From Proteiniphilum acetatigenes DSM 18083 (lineage in GTDB: Bacteria > Bacteroidota > Bacteroidia > Bacteroidales > Dysgonomonadaceae): DNA of 64,000 nt. Made by a program: the position numbers and the translations under genes. Within the stretch, counting starts at the first letter, position 1, and the number at the start of each line of letters is the position of its first letter. The notes beneath the pieces were generated by a model. The model saw only the letters and a list, made by a program, of their open reading frames with translations, did not search any database and had not been told where the DNA came from. Positions 33,908 through 42,579 of this stretch are shown here, piece after piece. The stretch covers positions 124,001-188,000 of the forward strand of contig NZ_KB905695.1 in assembly GCF_000380985.1 (NCBI RefSeq), read 5' to 3'.

Positions 33908-36367
33908 ATGAAGATTATTATTATCGGGGGAGTAGCCGGAGGGGCTACTGCAGCTGCACGTCTCAGGAGACTGGATGAAGAGGCGGAAATTATTCTTTTC
34001 GAGAAAGATGAGTATGTATCTTATGCCAACTGCGGACTACCGTATCATATCGGAGGAACAATCGGGAACCGGGAAGATTTATTCCTGCAAACTCCGGAAG
34101 GATTCAGAAGTCGTTTCCGCATTGATGTCCGCACAAAGTCGGAAGTTATCGCAATAGATCCTGCACAAAAAGCTGTCACGGTAAAGGATTTGAAAACGGC
34201 AACCATATATGAGGAAGGATACGATAAACTCATCCTTTCTACCGGTGCAAAACCCATAAAACCGGCGATCAGTGGCATAGAGAATGAAAACATCTTTTCG
34301 TTGCGCAATGTGCCGGATATGGATCGGATAAAATCTGCAATCACCGGAAAAAAAGCAGCATCGGTGGTGATTGTCGGAGCAGGGTTTATCGGACTTGAAA
34401 TGGCTGAAAACCTAAAAGAAGCCGGACTATCGGTGTCGGTGGTAGAGCAGGCCGATCAGGTGATGGGAATGGTGGATTACCCCATGGCCTCTATGGTGCA
34501 TCAATATCTCCGTTCACAAAAAATAGACCTTTTTCTTAAGGAAAATATTATGGCGTTTGAATCTGATAACGGGTATATCAATGTATATCTGGCAAGCCAA
34601 AAATCCATTACGGCTGATATTGTTATTTTGAGTATCGGCGTAACGCCTGAGAATGGCCTGGCTAAGGACGCCGGGCTGGAAATCGGCCGTTTGGGAGGAA
34701 TCGTGGTGAATGACTATATGCAGACGTCCGACACGGATATCTATGCGGTAGGCGATGCCGTGGAAGTGAAGAACCCTATCACCGGGAAACCCGCGCTTAT
34801 CCCGCTTGCCGGCCCGGCGAACAAACAGGCGAGGATCGCTGCCGATAACATCATAACGGGAAACAGAAGGGTTTACAAAGGGACGATCGGAACTTCCGTC
34901 GCCAAGGTATTCGATATGACAGTTGCCTCTGCCGGTGCTTCAGAAAGGTTGCTTTCGCGGGAAGGAATAAAGTATATAACGTCGATCAGCCATGCAGGGT
35001 CGCATGCCGGCTATTATCCCGGTGCTTTACCGTTGTCCGTCAAAATCAACTTTGCTCCCGACGGAAAACTACTCGGGGCACAGGTGGTCGGATTCGACGG
35101 GGTGGACAAGCGTATTGACCTGTTGGCGCAGGTGATCCGTAACGGGGGAAGTGTTTACGATCTGCAGGAGATAGAGCATGCGTATGCACCGCCTTTTTCT
35201 TCGGCGAAAGATCCGGTGAATATGGCAGGATTTATTGCCGAGAATATCCTCACCGGACGGGTAAAGATTGTCCACTGGGATGATATGGACAAGGTGGGAT
35301 CCGATACTATGATCCTTGATGTAAGGACAAAAGAGGAATTTGAATTCGGCCATATCGATAAGGCTGTCAATATTCCCCTGGATGAATTGCGGGACAGGCT
35401 TTCCGAAGTTCCCGCCGATAAACCGATTTATATTTATTGCGCGGTAGGGTTGAGAGGCTATACGGCCTCACGTATCCTTTTACAGCACGGATATTCTACT
35501 GTTTATAACTTGTCGGGAGGGTATAAAACCTATTCGTGTGTCATTCACGATCAACGGAATGGTACCGGTCTTGAATGCGATTTCGTTCCTGTGATCCGGG
35601 ATGACGGGGAGATAAGGGTGGATCAGGAGAAAAAAGTTATTGTTGATGCCTGCGGATTGCAGTGCCCCGGACCGATCAGGGAATTGAAAAAGCATTACGA
35701 TACGCTATCGCCCGGGCAGCGGTTGACGATAAAAGTTACCGATCAGGCTTTCGGGCAGGATCTGAACGCCTGGTGCAACATGGTGGGAGCAAAGCTTATT
35801 GATGTCGATCATTCGGGAGGAGTCATTACAGCTACTGTAGAAAAAACAGAGGCGAAAAATTCTTCCGCATCTGTAAGTAATCATTTTATGAATAATAGCG
35901 ATACCAAAACATTGATTGTTTTCAGCGACGATCTGGATAAGGCATTGGCAACCTTTGTAATTGCAAACGGCATGCTGGCGTCGGGTAAAAAGGTGAGTAT
36001 ATTCTTTACGTTTTGGGGGTTGAGCGTTATTAAGAAGCGGTACAAACCCGCTGTGAAAAAAGATTTCATCTCCCGCATGTTCGGTATGATGCTTCCTTCG
36101 CACAGCCGCAAACTGGGATTATCGAAAATCAACATGATGGGCGCAGGCGGAAAGATGATGAGATATGTGATGAAAAATAAACATATAGACAGCCTGGAGG
36201 AACTGATGCAGCAAGCCATAGACGGAGGAGCGGAGTTAATAGCGTGTTCCATGTCGATGGATGTGATGGGGATACAGAAAGAAGAACTGGCGGATGGAGT
36301 GACTATTGGTGGAGTGGCTACTTATCTGGAACGGGCTGAACAGTCGAATATCAATTTATTTATTTAA
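33908..36367 (+). CDS. Four-domain CoA-disulfide reductase/rhodanese/TusA/DsrE-like fusion protein
   Basis: Cytoplasmic 819-residue sulfur-handling protein. Residues 1-445 form a FAD/NAD(P)H-dependent CoA-disulfide (or persulfide) reductase: FAD motif IIIGGVAGGATAAARLRRL, the single active Cys42 in YANCGLPYHIGG and a second dinucleotide motif VVIVGAGFIGLEMAENL. Residues 460-545 are a rhodanese domain (ILDVRTKEEFEFGHI, Cys511 in YCAVGLRGY). Residues 575-650 are a TusA/SirA domain (DACGLQCPGPIREL, Cys586). Residues 665-819 form a DsrE-like domain (TLIVFSDDLDKALATFVIAN, ACSMSMDVMG with Cys780). Four potential sulfur-carrying cysteines in one chain suggest persulfide relay from low-molecular-weight thiols. 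The fusion is known in Bacteroidales and Firmicutes; the exact reaction is not settled. Confidence 0.88.
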   Translation: MKIIIIGGVAGGATAAARLRRLDEEAEIILFEKDEYVSYANCGLPYHIGGTIGNREDLFLQTPEGFRSRFRIDVRTKSEVIAIDPAQKAVTVKDLKTATIYEEGYDKLILSTGAKPIKPAISGIENENIFSLRNVPDMDRIKSAITGKKAASVVIVGAGFIGLEMAENLKEAGLSVSVVEQADQVMGMVDYPMASMVHQYLRSQKIDLFLKENIMAFESDNGYINVYLASQKSITADIVILSIGVTPENGLAKDAGLEIGRLGGIVVNDYMQTSDTDIYAVGDAVEVKNPITGKPALIPLAGPANKQARIAADNIITGNRRVYKGTIGTSVAKVFDMTVASAGASERLLSREGIKYITSISHAGSHAGYYPGALPLSVKINFAPDGKLLGAQVVGFDGVDKRIDLLAQVIRNGGSVYDLQEIEHAYAPPFSSAKDPVNMAGFIAENILTGRVKIVHWDDMDKVGSDTMILDVRTKEEFEFGHIDKAVNIPLDELRDRLSEVPADKPIYIYCAVGLRGYTASRILLQHGYSTVYNLSGGYKTYSCVIHDQRNGTGLECDFVPVIRDDGEIRVDQEKKVIVDACGLQCPGPIRELKKHYDTLSPGQRLTIKVTDQAFGQDLNAWCNMVGAKLIDVDHSGGVITATVEKTEAKNSSASVSNHFMNNSDTKTLIVFSDDLDKALATFVIANGMLASGKKVSIFFTFWGLSVIKKRYKPAVKKDFISRMFGMMLPSHSRKLGLSKINMMGAGGKMMRYVMKNKHIDSLEELMQQAIDGGAELIACSMSMDVMGIQKEELADGVTIGGVATYLERAEQSNINLFI

Positions 36368-36412
36368 AGTTTTGTGCAGATTAAATTGAGTATACATAAT
36401 AAACAATAGGAA

Positions 36413-36706
36413 ATGGGATTTTTTAGAAATATATTCAAATCGCCGGGTAAGGGTGAATTAAAGGAGAAGATTCAAAATGGCGCATTATTATTGGATGTGC
36501 GTAGTCGGGAAGAGTATAATTCCGGTCATGCTGCCGGGTCGGTGAATATTCCATTGGATATTCTGCCGGATGAAATCAGGAATCTCAATAAAGATATCCC
36601 CATTGTTGCCATTTGCCTAAGCGGTGCACGAAGCGCTTACGCTGTGAACTTACTGAAAAGCGAAGGATTTGAAGCGTATAACGGCGGTGGATGGCAATCA
36701 TTTTAG
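36413..36706 (+). CDS. Single-domain rhodanese-like sulfurtransferase
   Basis: 97-residue rhodanese. The domain has ALLLDVRSREEYNSGHAAGS, VNIPLDILPDEIRNL and the active loop VAICLSGARSAYAV, with catalytic Cys68. It ends in YNGGGWQSF, the usual closing motif. The N terminus MGFFRNIFKSPGKGEL has no signal peptide but is slightly amphipathic. It is co-operonic with the fusion protein (45-bp gap) and the methyltransferase (3-bp gap), and so probably works in the same persulfide pathway. Confidence 0.9.
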   Translation: MGFFRNIFKSPGKGELKEKIQNGALLLDVRSREEYNSGHAAGSVNIPLDILPDEIRNLNKDIPIVAICLSGARSAYAVNLLKSEGFEAYNGGGWQSF

Positions 36707-36709
36707 GAA

Positions 36710-37321
36710 ATGAACACAGATTGGAATAAACGCTATTCCGTAGAGGAATATATATATGGGAAACAACCCAATCATTTTTTTCGGACGGTCATGGATACAT
36801 TGTCTCCGGGAAAAATCCTGTTGCCTGCGGAAGGAGAGGGGAGGAATGGCGTATATGCGGCATGCAGAAAATGGGATGTTACGGCGTTTGACAGTAGTTC
36901 CGTTGCCCGGCAAAAAGCGCTGGAACTTGCCGGGGAGAATGGTATTGGAATTAATTATCATGTATGTGATTATCCGGATTTCAATTGTCATGAAAGTGTT
37001 TTTGATGTGATTGCGTTTATTTATGCGCATCTTCCTGAGGAGCAAAAGCATGCCTGTTATAAGCATTTGTCCCCTTGTCTGAAGATTGGCGGAAAAGTAA
37101 TCTTCGAAGCATTCAGTAAAAATCAGCAAAAATACCAATTGAATAATCCGCAGGCAGGTGGGCCAAGAGATCCTGGTATGCTCTTCTCAATTGAAGAGGT
37201 AGAAGAAATTTTTACCGGTTTTCATATACTCAAATTAGAGGAAAAAGATATCTGTTTATCAGAAGGCTACGGACATATTGGAACTTCTTCTGTGATTCAA
37301 TGCATAGCCGAAAAAATATAG
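36710..37321 (+). CDS. Class I SAM-dependent methyltransferase (TehB/thiol-methyltransferase-like)
   Basis: 203-residue small methyltransferase. Motif I is ILLPAEGEGRNGVYAA, the variant found in TehB/TPMT-like enzymes that methylate thiols, tellurite, selenite or thiopurines. WDVTAFDSS supplies the acidic residue after strand 2, and FDVIAFIYAHLP is the motif IV region. The C terminus has ICLSEGYGHIGTSSVIQCIA. It starts 3 bp after the rhodanese stop, so translation is probably coupled. Methylation of a thiol or chalcogenide in the operon's detoxification role is plausible inference. Confidence 0.78.
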   Translation: MNTDWNKRYSVEEYIYGKQPNHFFRTVMDTLSPGKILLPAEGEGRNGVYAACRKWDVTAFDSSSVARQKALELAGENGIGINYHVCDYPDFNCHESVFDVIAFIYAHLPEEQKHACYKHLSPCLKIGGKVIFEAFSKNQQKYQLNNPQAGGPRDPGMLFSIEEVEEIFTGFHILKLEEKDICLSEGYGHIGTSSVIQCIAEKI

Positions 37322-37344
37322 CAATACTATATTTCTATTTATCT

Positions 37345-37397
37345 TAGTTTTTGTTGTAATGATCGATTGTTTTCTAATACTATTGCGTATATTTGTG
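37345..37397 (+). promoter_or_regulatory. Shared 53-bp promoter block, copy 3
   Basis: TAGTTTTTGTTGT ... ATTGTTTTCTAATACTATTGCG then TATATTTG at 37388-37395. ATTG at 37366-37369 lies 18 bp upstream and may act as the -33. It closely matches 27231-27283. It precedes the beta-propeller lipoprotein gene by 108 bp. Confidence 0.6.
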
Positions 37398-37504
37398 CCG
37401 TTAACAGGCTTTGGCACAATAGATCCCGTCCATCGCCAATATCAGTGAAAAATACAGCGATGGAGTTAGAATTAGTAGTCTAATATTTAATTAAAATTTG
37501 TAAC

Positions 37505-38650
37505 ATGAAATCAAAAACCCAAATTCTATTTTTTGCGGCCCTTGTATTGGGTGCGTATTGTTGTTCATCCAAAGGTGATGGTTCGGTATCGGAAGTCATT
37601 GTAAATGGAGATAAAGTATATGTTTTTTCATTGAATGACTTGAAATCGGACACAACAATATTACCTCTCAGCAGTTTAGTGGAAGATTGCGCTTTAGTGC
37701 AATTGGAATCCAATGAAGATGCGTATGTTGATCCATGGTTCACTACGGTTACTGATAAATATATCGGTGTAAGGCAGCGGAGCAATAAACCTTATATGCT
37801 GTTCGACCGTTCGGGAAAATTTCTTTGCAAAGTCGGTTCGATTGGGGGAGGTCCCGGCGAGTATACTATATCGCTTTATGATGATATTATTGACGAAAAA
37901 AATGAGTTAGTATATCTGGCGTCTATGAGTAGTGATAAAATACTGGTGTACAACACATCAGGGGAATTTCTTAAAGATATCATTGCACCTCACAGGCTGA
38001 AAAAGCCTAAAATGTTTCTCTCCAATGATGTCTTGACGGTCGTACATATGCCGTTTAGTGACGACAGGGCTGTTGCCATACAGTTTGATGTTAACACAGG
38101 TGAAATCCTGAAAGAATTGATCCCACCCTCACATTTAATTGTACAAAATTTTAACGGTGAAATATTCAATACGAGAAATGCACCGGGTATATTTGATTTT
38201 CTCCACACCAGTAGCGATACATTGTATCACTTTGATGTAAAAAACAATAAAATATTGCCTGCCTTCATGATGACATTCGATTCGTCTGAAAAACCTTACA
38301 AACAATATTATCAACTTAATAAAGACATGTTACTGACCTTTATATTCGGTAAAGGTTTAGTCACAACAGACCTGAAGAATAAGACATCGTCATGGATTAA
38401 TGTTGTAAATGATTATTATGGAAACATGCCCGCACCGACCTATATTGTTCAACTTCGCGACGGATATTGGGTACATAACCTTCAAACCGAACAGTTAATG
38501 GAGGATATTGAAAATCGCCTCGCCAAAAGGGATTGCACCGAGAATGACAAGCAGATACTTAATAAAACGCTTTCGACCCTGGAAGAAGGAGCAAACAACG
38601 TGGTGTTTATCGGAAAGTTGAAAAGCGAAGTTAAAACAAAGTTGTGGTGA
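37505..38650 (+). CDS. Six-bladed beta-propeller lipoprotein
   Basis: 381-residue lipoprotein of the 6-bladed beta-propeller group common in Bacteroidales. The signal peptide ends at LGAYCC (lipobox Cys19 or 20). Blade-like units include VEDCALVQLESNEDAYV, KYIGVRQRSNKPYMLFDRSGKFLCKVGSIGGGPGEYT, ELVYLASMSSDKILVYNTSGEFLKDI and TSSDTLYHFDVKNNKILPAF. The closing GANNVVFIGKLK is the family's typical end. The role is unknown; relatives are surface or periplasmic and often strain-variable. It has the same promoter block as two accessory genes, and a structured spacer follows it. Confidence 0.82.
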   Translation: MKSKTQILFFAALVLGAYCCSSKGDGSVSEVIVNGDKVYVFSLNDLKSDTTILPLSSLVEDCALVQLESNEDAYVDPWFTTVTDKYIGVRQRSNKPYMLFDRSGKFLCKVGSIGGGPGEYTISLYDDIIDEKNELVYLASMSSDKILVYNTSGEFLKDIIAPHRLKKPKMFLSNDVLTVVHMPFSDDRAVAIQFDVNTGEILKELIPPSHLIVQNFNGEIFNTRNAPGIFDFLHTSSDTLYHFDVKNNKILPAFMMTFDSSEKPYKQYYQLNKDMLLTFIFGKGLVTTDLKNKTSSWINVVNDYYGNMPAPTYIVQLRDGYWVHNLQTEQLMEDIENRLAKRDCTENDKQILNKTLSTLEEGANNVVFIGKLKSEVKTKLW

Positions 38651-38674
38651 TTTTGAGAGGTCGCTCTGCAATAA

Positions 38675-38731
38675 ACGGTTTGGCGCAATGGAGAGGCAGT
38701 CACTCTGAGGAAAACACTGCGCGTAAACCGT
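38675..38731. repeat. Imperfect long inverted repeat in a G/C-rich spacer
   Basis: ACGGTTTGGCGCA (38675-38687) pairs imperfectly with TGCGCGTAAACCGT (38718-38731) around a 30-nt loop. The spacer (38651-38760) is richer in G and C than its neighbours and looks like the spacers of the 27-33 kb accessory stretch. No T tract follows. Confidence 0.45.
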
Positions 38732-38805
38732 CACTGCGCAAGTTCCCGTTCGTTAGATTCAAAGTAGTTGAAATATAAAAATTAGTAAACCTAAAAAATA
38801 GTATA

Positions 38806-41028
38806 ATGAAAAGGGTGATTTTTACAGTTATTGTTTTGGGATTGACACTATCAAGTTCATGTCAAACAAAGGAAATCGAATCGAAATTTAATTTCGGATT
38901 TGAAAAAATAGAAAATGGAAAGCCCACCGGATGGTATAATTTTGGTAGTGCCGATTATCAGATATACCTGGATTCAGTATCAGTGAAAAGTGGAAAATAT
39001 TCGGCTGTTATTGAATATGGCGGAGAGACCTCCAATTACAAAGCCTTGGCTTTTACCCTTCCCCATAATTATGAAGGAAAGCAAATCACCTTATCTGGTT
39101 ACATTAAAACGGAAAATGTAGCGGATGGTTATGCAGGCTTATGGATGAGAATTGATCCGGGGATTGCATTTGATAACATGCATCAACGCGGCATTACGGG
39201 AACAACTGATTGGAAAAAGTATGAAGTAACCTTGCAAATGAATCCCTCAGAAACCGAACAAATTGTAATTGGAGGGTTATTGGTCGGGAAAGGAAAAATG
39301 TGGCTGGATGATTTCAGCATTACGATTGATGGAAAAGACATTAAAGATGCACAAACATACAAAAAGGAAGAAGTTCCTGCTGATAAAGACAGGGAATTTG
39401 ACAACGGTTCAAATATTATTTTCCCGGTATTGGATGAGCAATTGATGACCAATCTGGAATTGTTGGGAAAACTGTGGGGGTTTTTGAAGTATCACCATCC
39501 TGCGGCAGGAAAAGGAGATTACAATTGGGATTATGAACTCTTCCGAATATTGCCCGAATATTTAAACGCAGGCAATAATAACCGACGAGACAAGATACTG
39601 CTGACCTGGATTGAGAAATATGGAGAGATCCCTGCTTGCGAAACCTGTAAGGAAACCCTATCCGATGCTTATCTGAAACCCGACTTATCATGGGTAGATA
39701 ACAGTAATATGGATATCACTTTGAAAAAGAGAATCAAAGATATTTACATGAACAGGCATCAGGGCAAGCATTATTATATTGCTATGTTTCCGGGTGTAGG
39801 AAATCCTGAATTCAAAAATGAAAAGCCATACTCCAATACGCCCTATCCAGATGCAGGTTTCAGACTGTTATCATTGTATAAGTATTGGAATATGATCCAA
39901 TATTTCTTCCCGAATAAACATTTGACGGATAAAAATTGGAATGATGTCCTCAAAGAATATATCCCCCTATTTCTTTCCGCAAAAAACGAGTTGGAATATG
40001 AGTTGGTTTCTATTCAAGTCATTGGCGAGGTAAATGACACTCACGCTAATCTATGGGGGGGCAAGGATAAAGTAGAGGAGTTGAGGGGAAATATGTATGC
40101 TCCGTTCAAGGTTCGGTTTATAGAGGAAAAGTTGGTTGTAACAGATTATTACAATCCTGAATTGAAAGAATCGGCAGGTTTGGAAATAGGTGATGTGATC
40201 ACTCATATCGATGGTAAAACCACAGAGCTTATCGTAGATAGTTTGAAGAAGTATTATCCTGCGTCCAATGAAGCAGCCCGATTACGGGATATTTCCGCTG
40301 ACTTATTACGATCCCAAAATCAGGTAGTCAATGTAAAGTATGTTTCTTCCGGTCAAATCAAGCAAAAAGAATTAATACTATACCCCAGGGCCAATTTGAA
40401 TATGTATCATTGGTACAGGGTAAATAAAGACGAGAAATGCTATAAACTTCTGGACGGAAATATAGGCTATGTTACATTGGCATCCATTAATAATGAAGAT
40501 GTGCCTGTCATCAAAGAAACTTTCAAAGATACCAAAGGGATTATTATTGACATTCGTAATTATCCATCGGCTTTTATGCCCTTTTCATTAGCACCATACT
40601 TTGTTTCTTCACCAACCCCGTTTGTGAAATTTACCAATGGAAATATAAATAATCCGGGGGAATTTACCTTTAGCTCAGACCTGAATATTCCAGGTACGGA
40701 AGAAATATATCAAGGGAAATTAGTAGTATTAGTCAATGAACTTACTCAAAGTAGTGCGGAATATACAGCCATGTCTTTCAGGGCAGGAGAGAATACTACG
40801 ATTGTAGGAAGTACAACGGCTGGTGCAGATGGAAATGTGTCGACCATAGTATTACCCGGCGGATTAAGAACTATGATTTCGGGTATCGGTGTATATTATC
40901 CTGATGGAAAAGAAACCCAACGCATAGGTATTGTTCCCGATGTGAAAATTGAACCTACAATAAACGGAATAAAAGCAGGGAGAGATGAAGTGCTGGAAAA
41001 AGCAATCGAGATTATAAATGAACAATAA
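38806..41028 (+). CDS. S41-family (tail-specific/C-terminal processing) peptidase lipoprotein
   Basis: 740-residue lipoprotein (lipobox LSSSC, Cys about 19). Residues 30-190 form a jelly-roll carbohydrate-binding-like domain (GWYNFGSADYQ, KQITLSGYIKTEN, MWLDDFSI). A helical region follows at about 205-420 (KYWNMIQYFFPNKHL). A PDZ-like domain lies near residues 430-520 (GLEIGDVITHIDGKT). The S41 catalytic core contains GNIGYVTLASI, KGIIIDIRNYPS and the nucleophile region VLVNELTQSSAEYTAM; Ser in SSAEY is the probable nucleophile and the Lys/Glu dyad is not pinned. This N-terminal-fusion type is frequent in Bacteroidetes. The target proteins are unknown. Confidence 0.85.
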   Translation: MKRVIFTVIVLGLTLSSSCQTKEIESKFNFGFEKIENGKPTGWYNFGSADYQIYLDSVSVKSGKYSAVIEYGGETSNYKALAFTLPHNYEGKQITLSGYIKTENVADGYAGLWMRIDPGIAFDNMHQRGITGTTDWKKYEVTLQMNPSETEQIVIGGLLVGKGKMWLDDFSITIDGKDIKDAQTYKKEEVPADKDREFDNGSNIIFPVLDEQLMTNLELLGKLWGFLKYHHPAAGKGDYNWDYELFRILPEYLNAGNNNRRDKILLTWIEKYGEIPACETCKETLSDAYLKPDLSWVDNSNMDITLKKRIKDIYMNRHQGKHYYIAMFPGVGNPEFKNEKPYSNTPYPDAGFRLLSLYKYWNMIQYFFPNKHLTDKNWNDVLKEYIPLFLSAKNELEYELVSIQVIGEVNDTHANLWGGKDKVEELRGNMYAPFKVRFIEEKLVVTDYYNPELKESAGLEIGDVITHIDGKTTELIVDSLKKYYPASNEAARLRDISADLLRSQNQVVNVKYVSSGQIKQKELILYPRANLNMYHWYRVNKDEKCYKLLDGNIGYVTLASINNEDVPVIKETFKDTKGIIIDIRNYPSAFMPFSLAPYFVSSPTPFVKFTNGNINNPGEFTFSSDLNIPGTEEIYQGKLVVLVNELTQSSAEYTAMSFRAGENTTIVGSTTAGADGNVSTIVLPGGLRTMISGIGVYYPDGKETQRIGIVPDVKIEPTINGIKAGRDEVLEKAIEIINEQ

Positions 41029-41090
41029 AGCGAAATAGAGTAAAACATTCCTATAGAGAATGAAAATTTAAGATCTATGCAGTTTTTTCC

Positions 41091-41122
41091 TTTGTGTAAA
41101 CCAGTGGTTTTTTATACCTTTG
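41091..41122 (+). promoter_or_regulatory. Promoter of the double TonB-C gene
   Basis: TTTG (41091-41094), 20 bp, then TACCTTTG (41115-41122), a full match to the Bacteroidetes consensus. The ATG is 43 bp downstream at 41165. Confidence 0.7.
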
Positions 41123-41164
41123 TCTCTGGATCAAATGTAACATATTTCAGAGTATTTTAGTCAG

Positions 41165-42016
41165 ATGAGTATACGTAAATTTCTCTTTGTTTTCGTCACA
41201 TGCATTTTTATTGGAGGCTTTGTTGCGAAACAATCAGTTATCATGGCGCAAGATGCGCCGATGTCGAGTAGCGACAAGGTTTTTGAAGAACCCGATATAA
41301 TGCCGATATATCCGGGAGGAACTCCGGAAATGCACCGTTTTATTGCAAATACGTTGAAGTATCCGGAAGATGCGAGAGCGCGTAATGCCCAGGGATTGGT
41401 AGTATATACCTTTGTGGTGGAGAAAGACGGTACACTTTCCAACTTTAATATTATCCATCGTGCTGACTCGTTGCTTAATCAGGAAGCGCTGCGTATTTTG
41501 CAGGCTATGCCGCCTTGGCGTCCAGCCAGGCATAAGGGAGAGATCGTACGTTCCGAAACCTATGTGCCCATGTATTTCAGGCTCAATCAGAATGCGGTAG
41601 CGTCCGGTAACCCAGTCCAGGCTACACGTAATTATTCTAAAACGAATCCTGAAGTAATTGAGAACAATACTATCTACACTATAGTAGATAAGATGCCGCA
41701 ATATACCTACGGGGAGTCGGGATTATCTGCTTTTATTGCGCATAATATCCGTTATCCGCGTGAAGCCAGACAGGAAGGTATCGAAGGACGAATCCTGTGT
41801 TCGTTTATAGTAGCTAGTGACGGCTCCATCTCAAATATAGAAGTAGTGGAAGGATCGAATAAGTCGCTCAATGAAGAAGCTATCCGTGTGTTGGGCCTTA
41901 TGCCGAAATGGATACCGGGTGAGAATAACGGTGAAAAGGTACATGTGAAATGTCTCCTGCCCATAGACTTTGTAATAGATGAGGATCCTATCCCGCCCTT
42001 GACCAGTAACAAATAA
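41165..42016 (+). CDS. Protein with two TonB C-terminal domains
   Basis: 283 residues. A hydrophobic segment at about 5-23 acts as a signal or membrane anchor. Two copies of the TonB C-terminal fold follow: the first at about 40-140 (IMPIYPGGTPEMHRFIANTL, KYPEDARARNAQGLVVYTFV, WRPARHKGE) and the second at about 175-275 (MPQYTYGESGLSAFIAHNI, RYPREARQEGIEGRILCSFI, KWIPGENNGEKV). It lacks the Pro-rich periplasm-spanning linker of energy-transducing TonB, and ExbB/ExbD are not nearby. It may be a periplasmic TonB-like accessory for TonB-dependent receptors such as the SusC downstream; that link is inference. Confidence 0.82.
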   Translation: MSIRKFLFVFVTCIFIGGFVAKQSVIMAQDAPMSSSDKVFEEPDIMPIYPGGTPEMHRFIANTLKYPEDARARNAQGLVVYTFVVEKDGTLSNFNIIHRADSLLNQEALRILQAMPPWRPARHKGEIVRSETYVPMYFRLNQNAVASGNPVQATRNYSKTNPEVIENNTIYTIVDKMPQYTYGESGLSAFIAHNIRYPREARQEGIEGRILCSFIVASDGSISNIEVVEGSNKSLNEEAIRVLGLMPKWIPGENNGEKVHVKCLLPIDFVIDEDPIPPLTSNK

Positions 42017-42042
42017 ACAAAGCATTATATCTGAGCTTATTG

Positions 42043-42090
42043 TTGCATCTTCTAAGAATATTTTGTGCTTAGAAGATGCAATTGTTTTTT
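42043..42090 (+). terminator. Strong Rho-independent terminator after the TonB-like gene
   Basis: Perfect 14-bp stem TTGCATCTTCTAAG (42043-42056) / CTTAGAAGATGCAA (42068-42081) with an 11-nt loop, followed by TTGTTTTTT. It cleanly separates the TonB-like gene from the SusC/SusD pair. Confidence 0.9.
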
Positions 42091-42301
42091 AAGATGATGT
42101 AAATAAATGTAACTTGATTTGCATTGAGTTAATTTGACTAAAATCACAACCTTCCCTTTACTTTGTATTTTCTATTCTTGGAATGATACTTGATATTTAA
42201 CCTAATCTTGTAAATTACTTATAAATTATAGAGGAATTTATACTAAATGTGATAAAAACAAAGAGAAATTTCAAAAAAAGTGTTGATTAAATATTTTTTT
42301 C

Positions 42302-42579
42302 TATATTTGCAGCCGAATACCCGTCGAAAATAGATTGATATTCCTCAATATTGAGATTAGTAGAGAATATAGAACAAAGGTTAGACTTTCCCCTTACTGA
42401 TATATAGTCCTGTATTGGATTTTATTGACGTTTCCTGATTGGTAGATTTTTGAATTCTCCAAAGGGAAGGGGTAAATCACTAATACATTGCTTTAATATA
42501 TTCATATAGATGCTTTATGGATATATTAATAAAGGAAAACAACAACACCCATAATTAAATATTAACATTCAATTCATGC
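42302..42579 (+). promoter_or_regulatory. -7 box and long leader of the second SusC gene
   Basis: TATATTTG at 42302-42309 followed by GCAGCCG fits a Bacteroidetes promoter; GTTG at 42282-42285 is at 16 bp, closer than usual. The start would be near 42316, giving a leader of about 265 nt. Within it are the palindrome TCAATATTGA (about 42338-42347) and a possible long-range pair CCCCTT (42390-42395)/AAGGGG (42467-42472). Otherwise the 563-bp interval 42017-42579 contains only the terminator and A/T-rich sequence. Confidence 0.5.
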
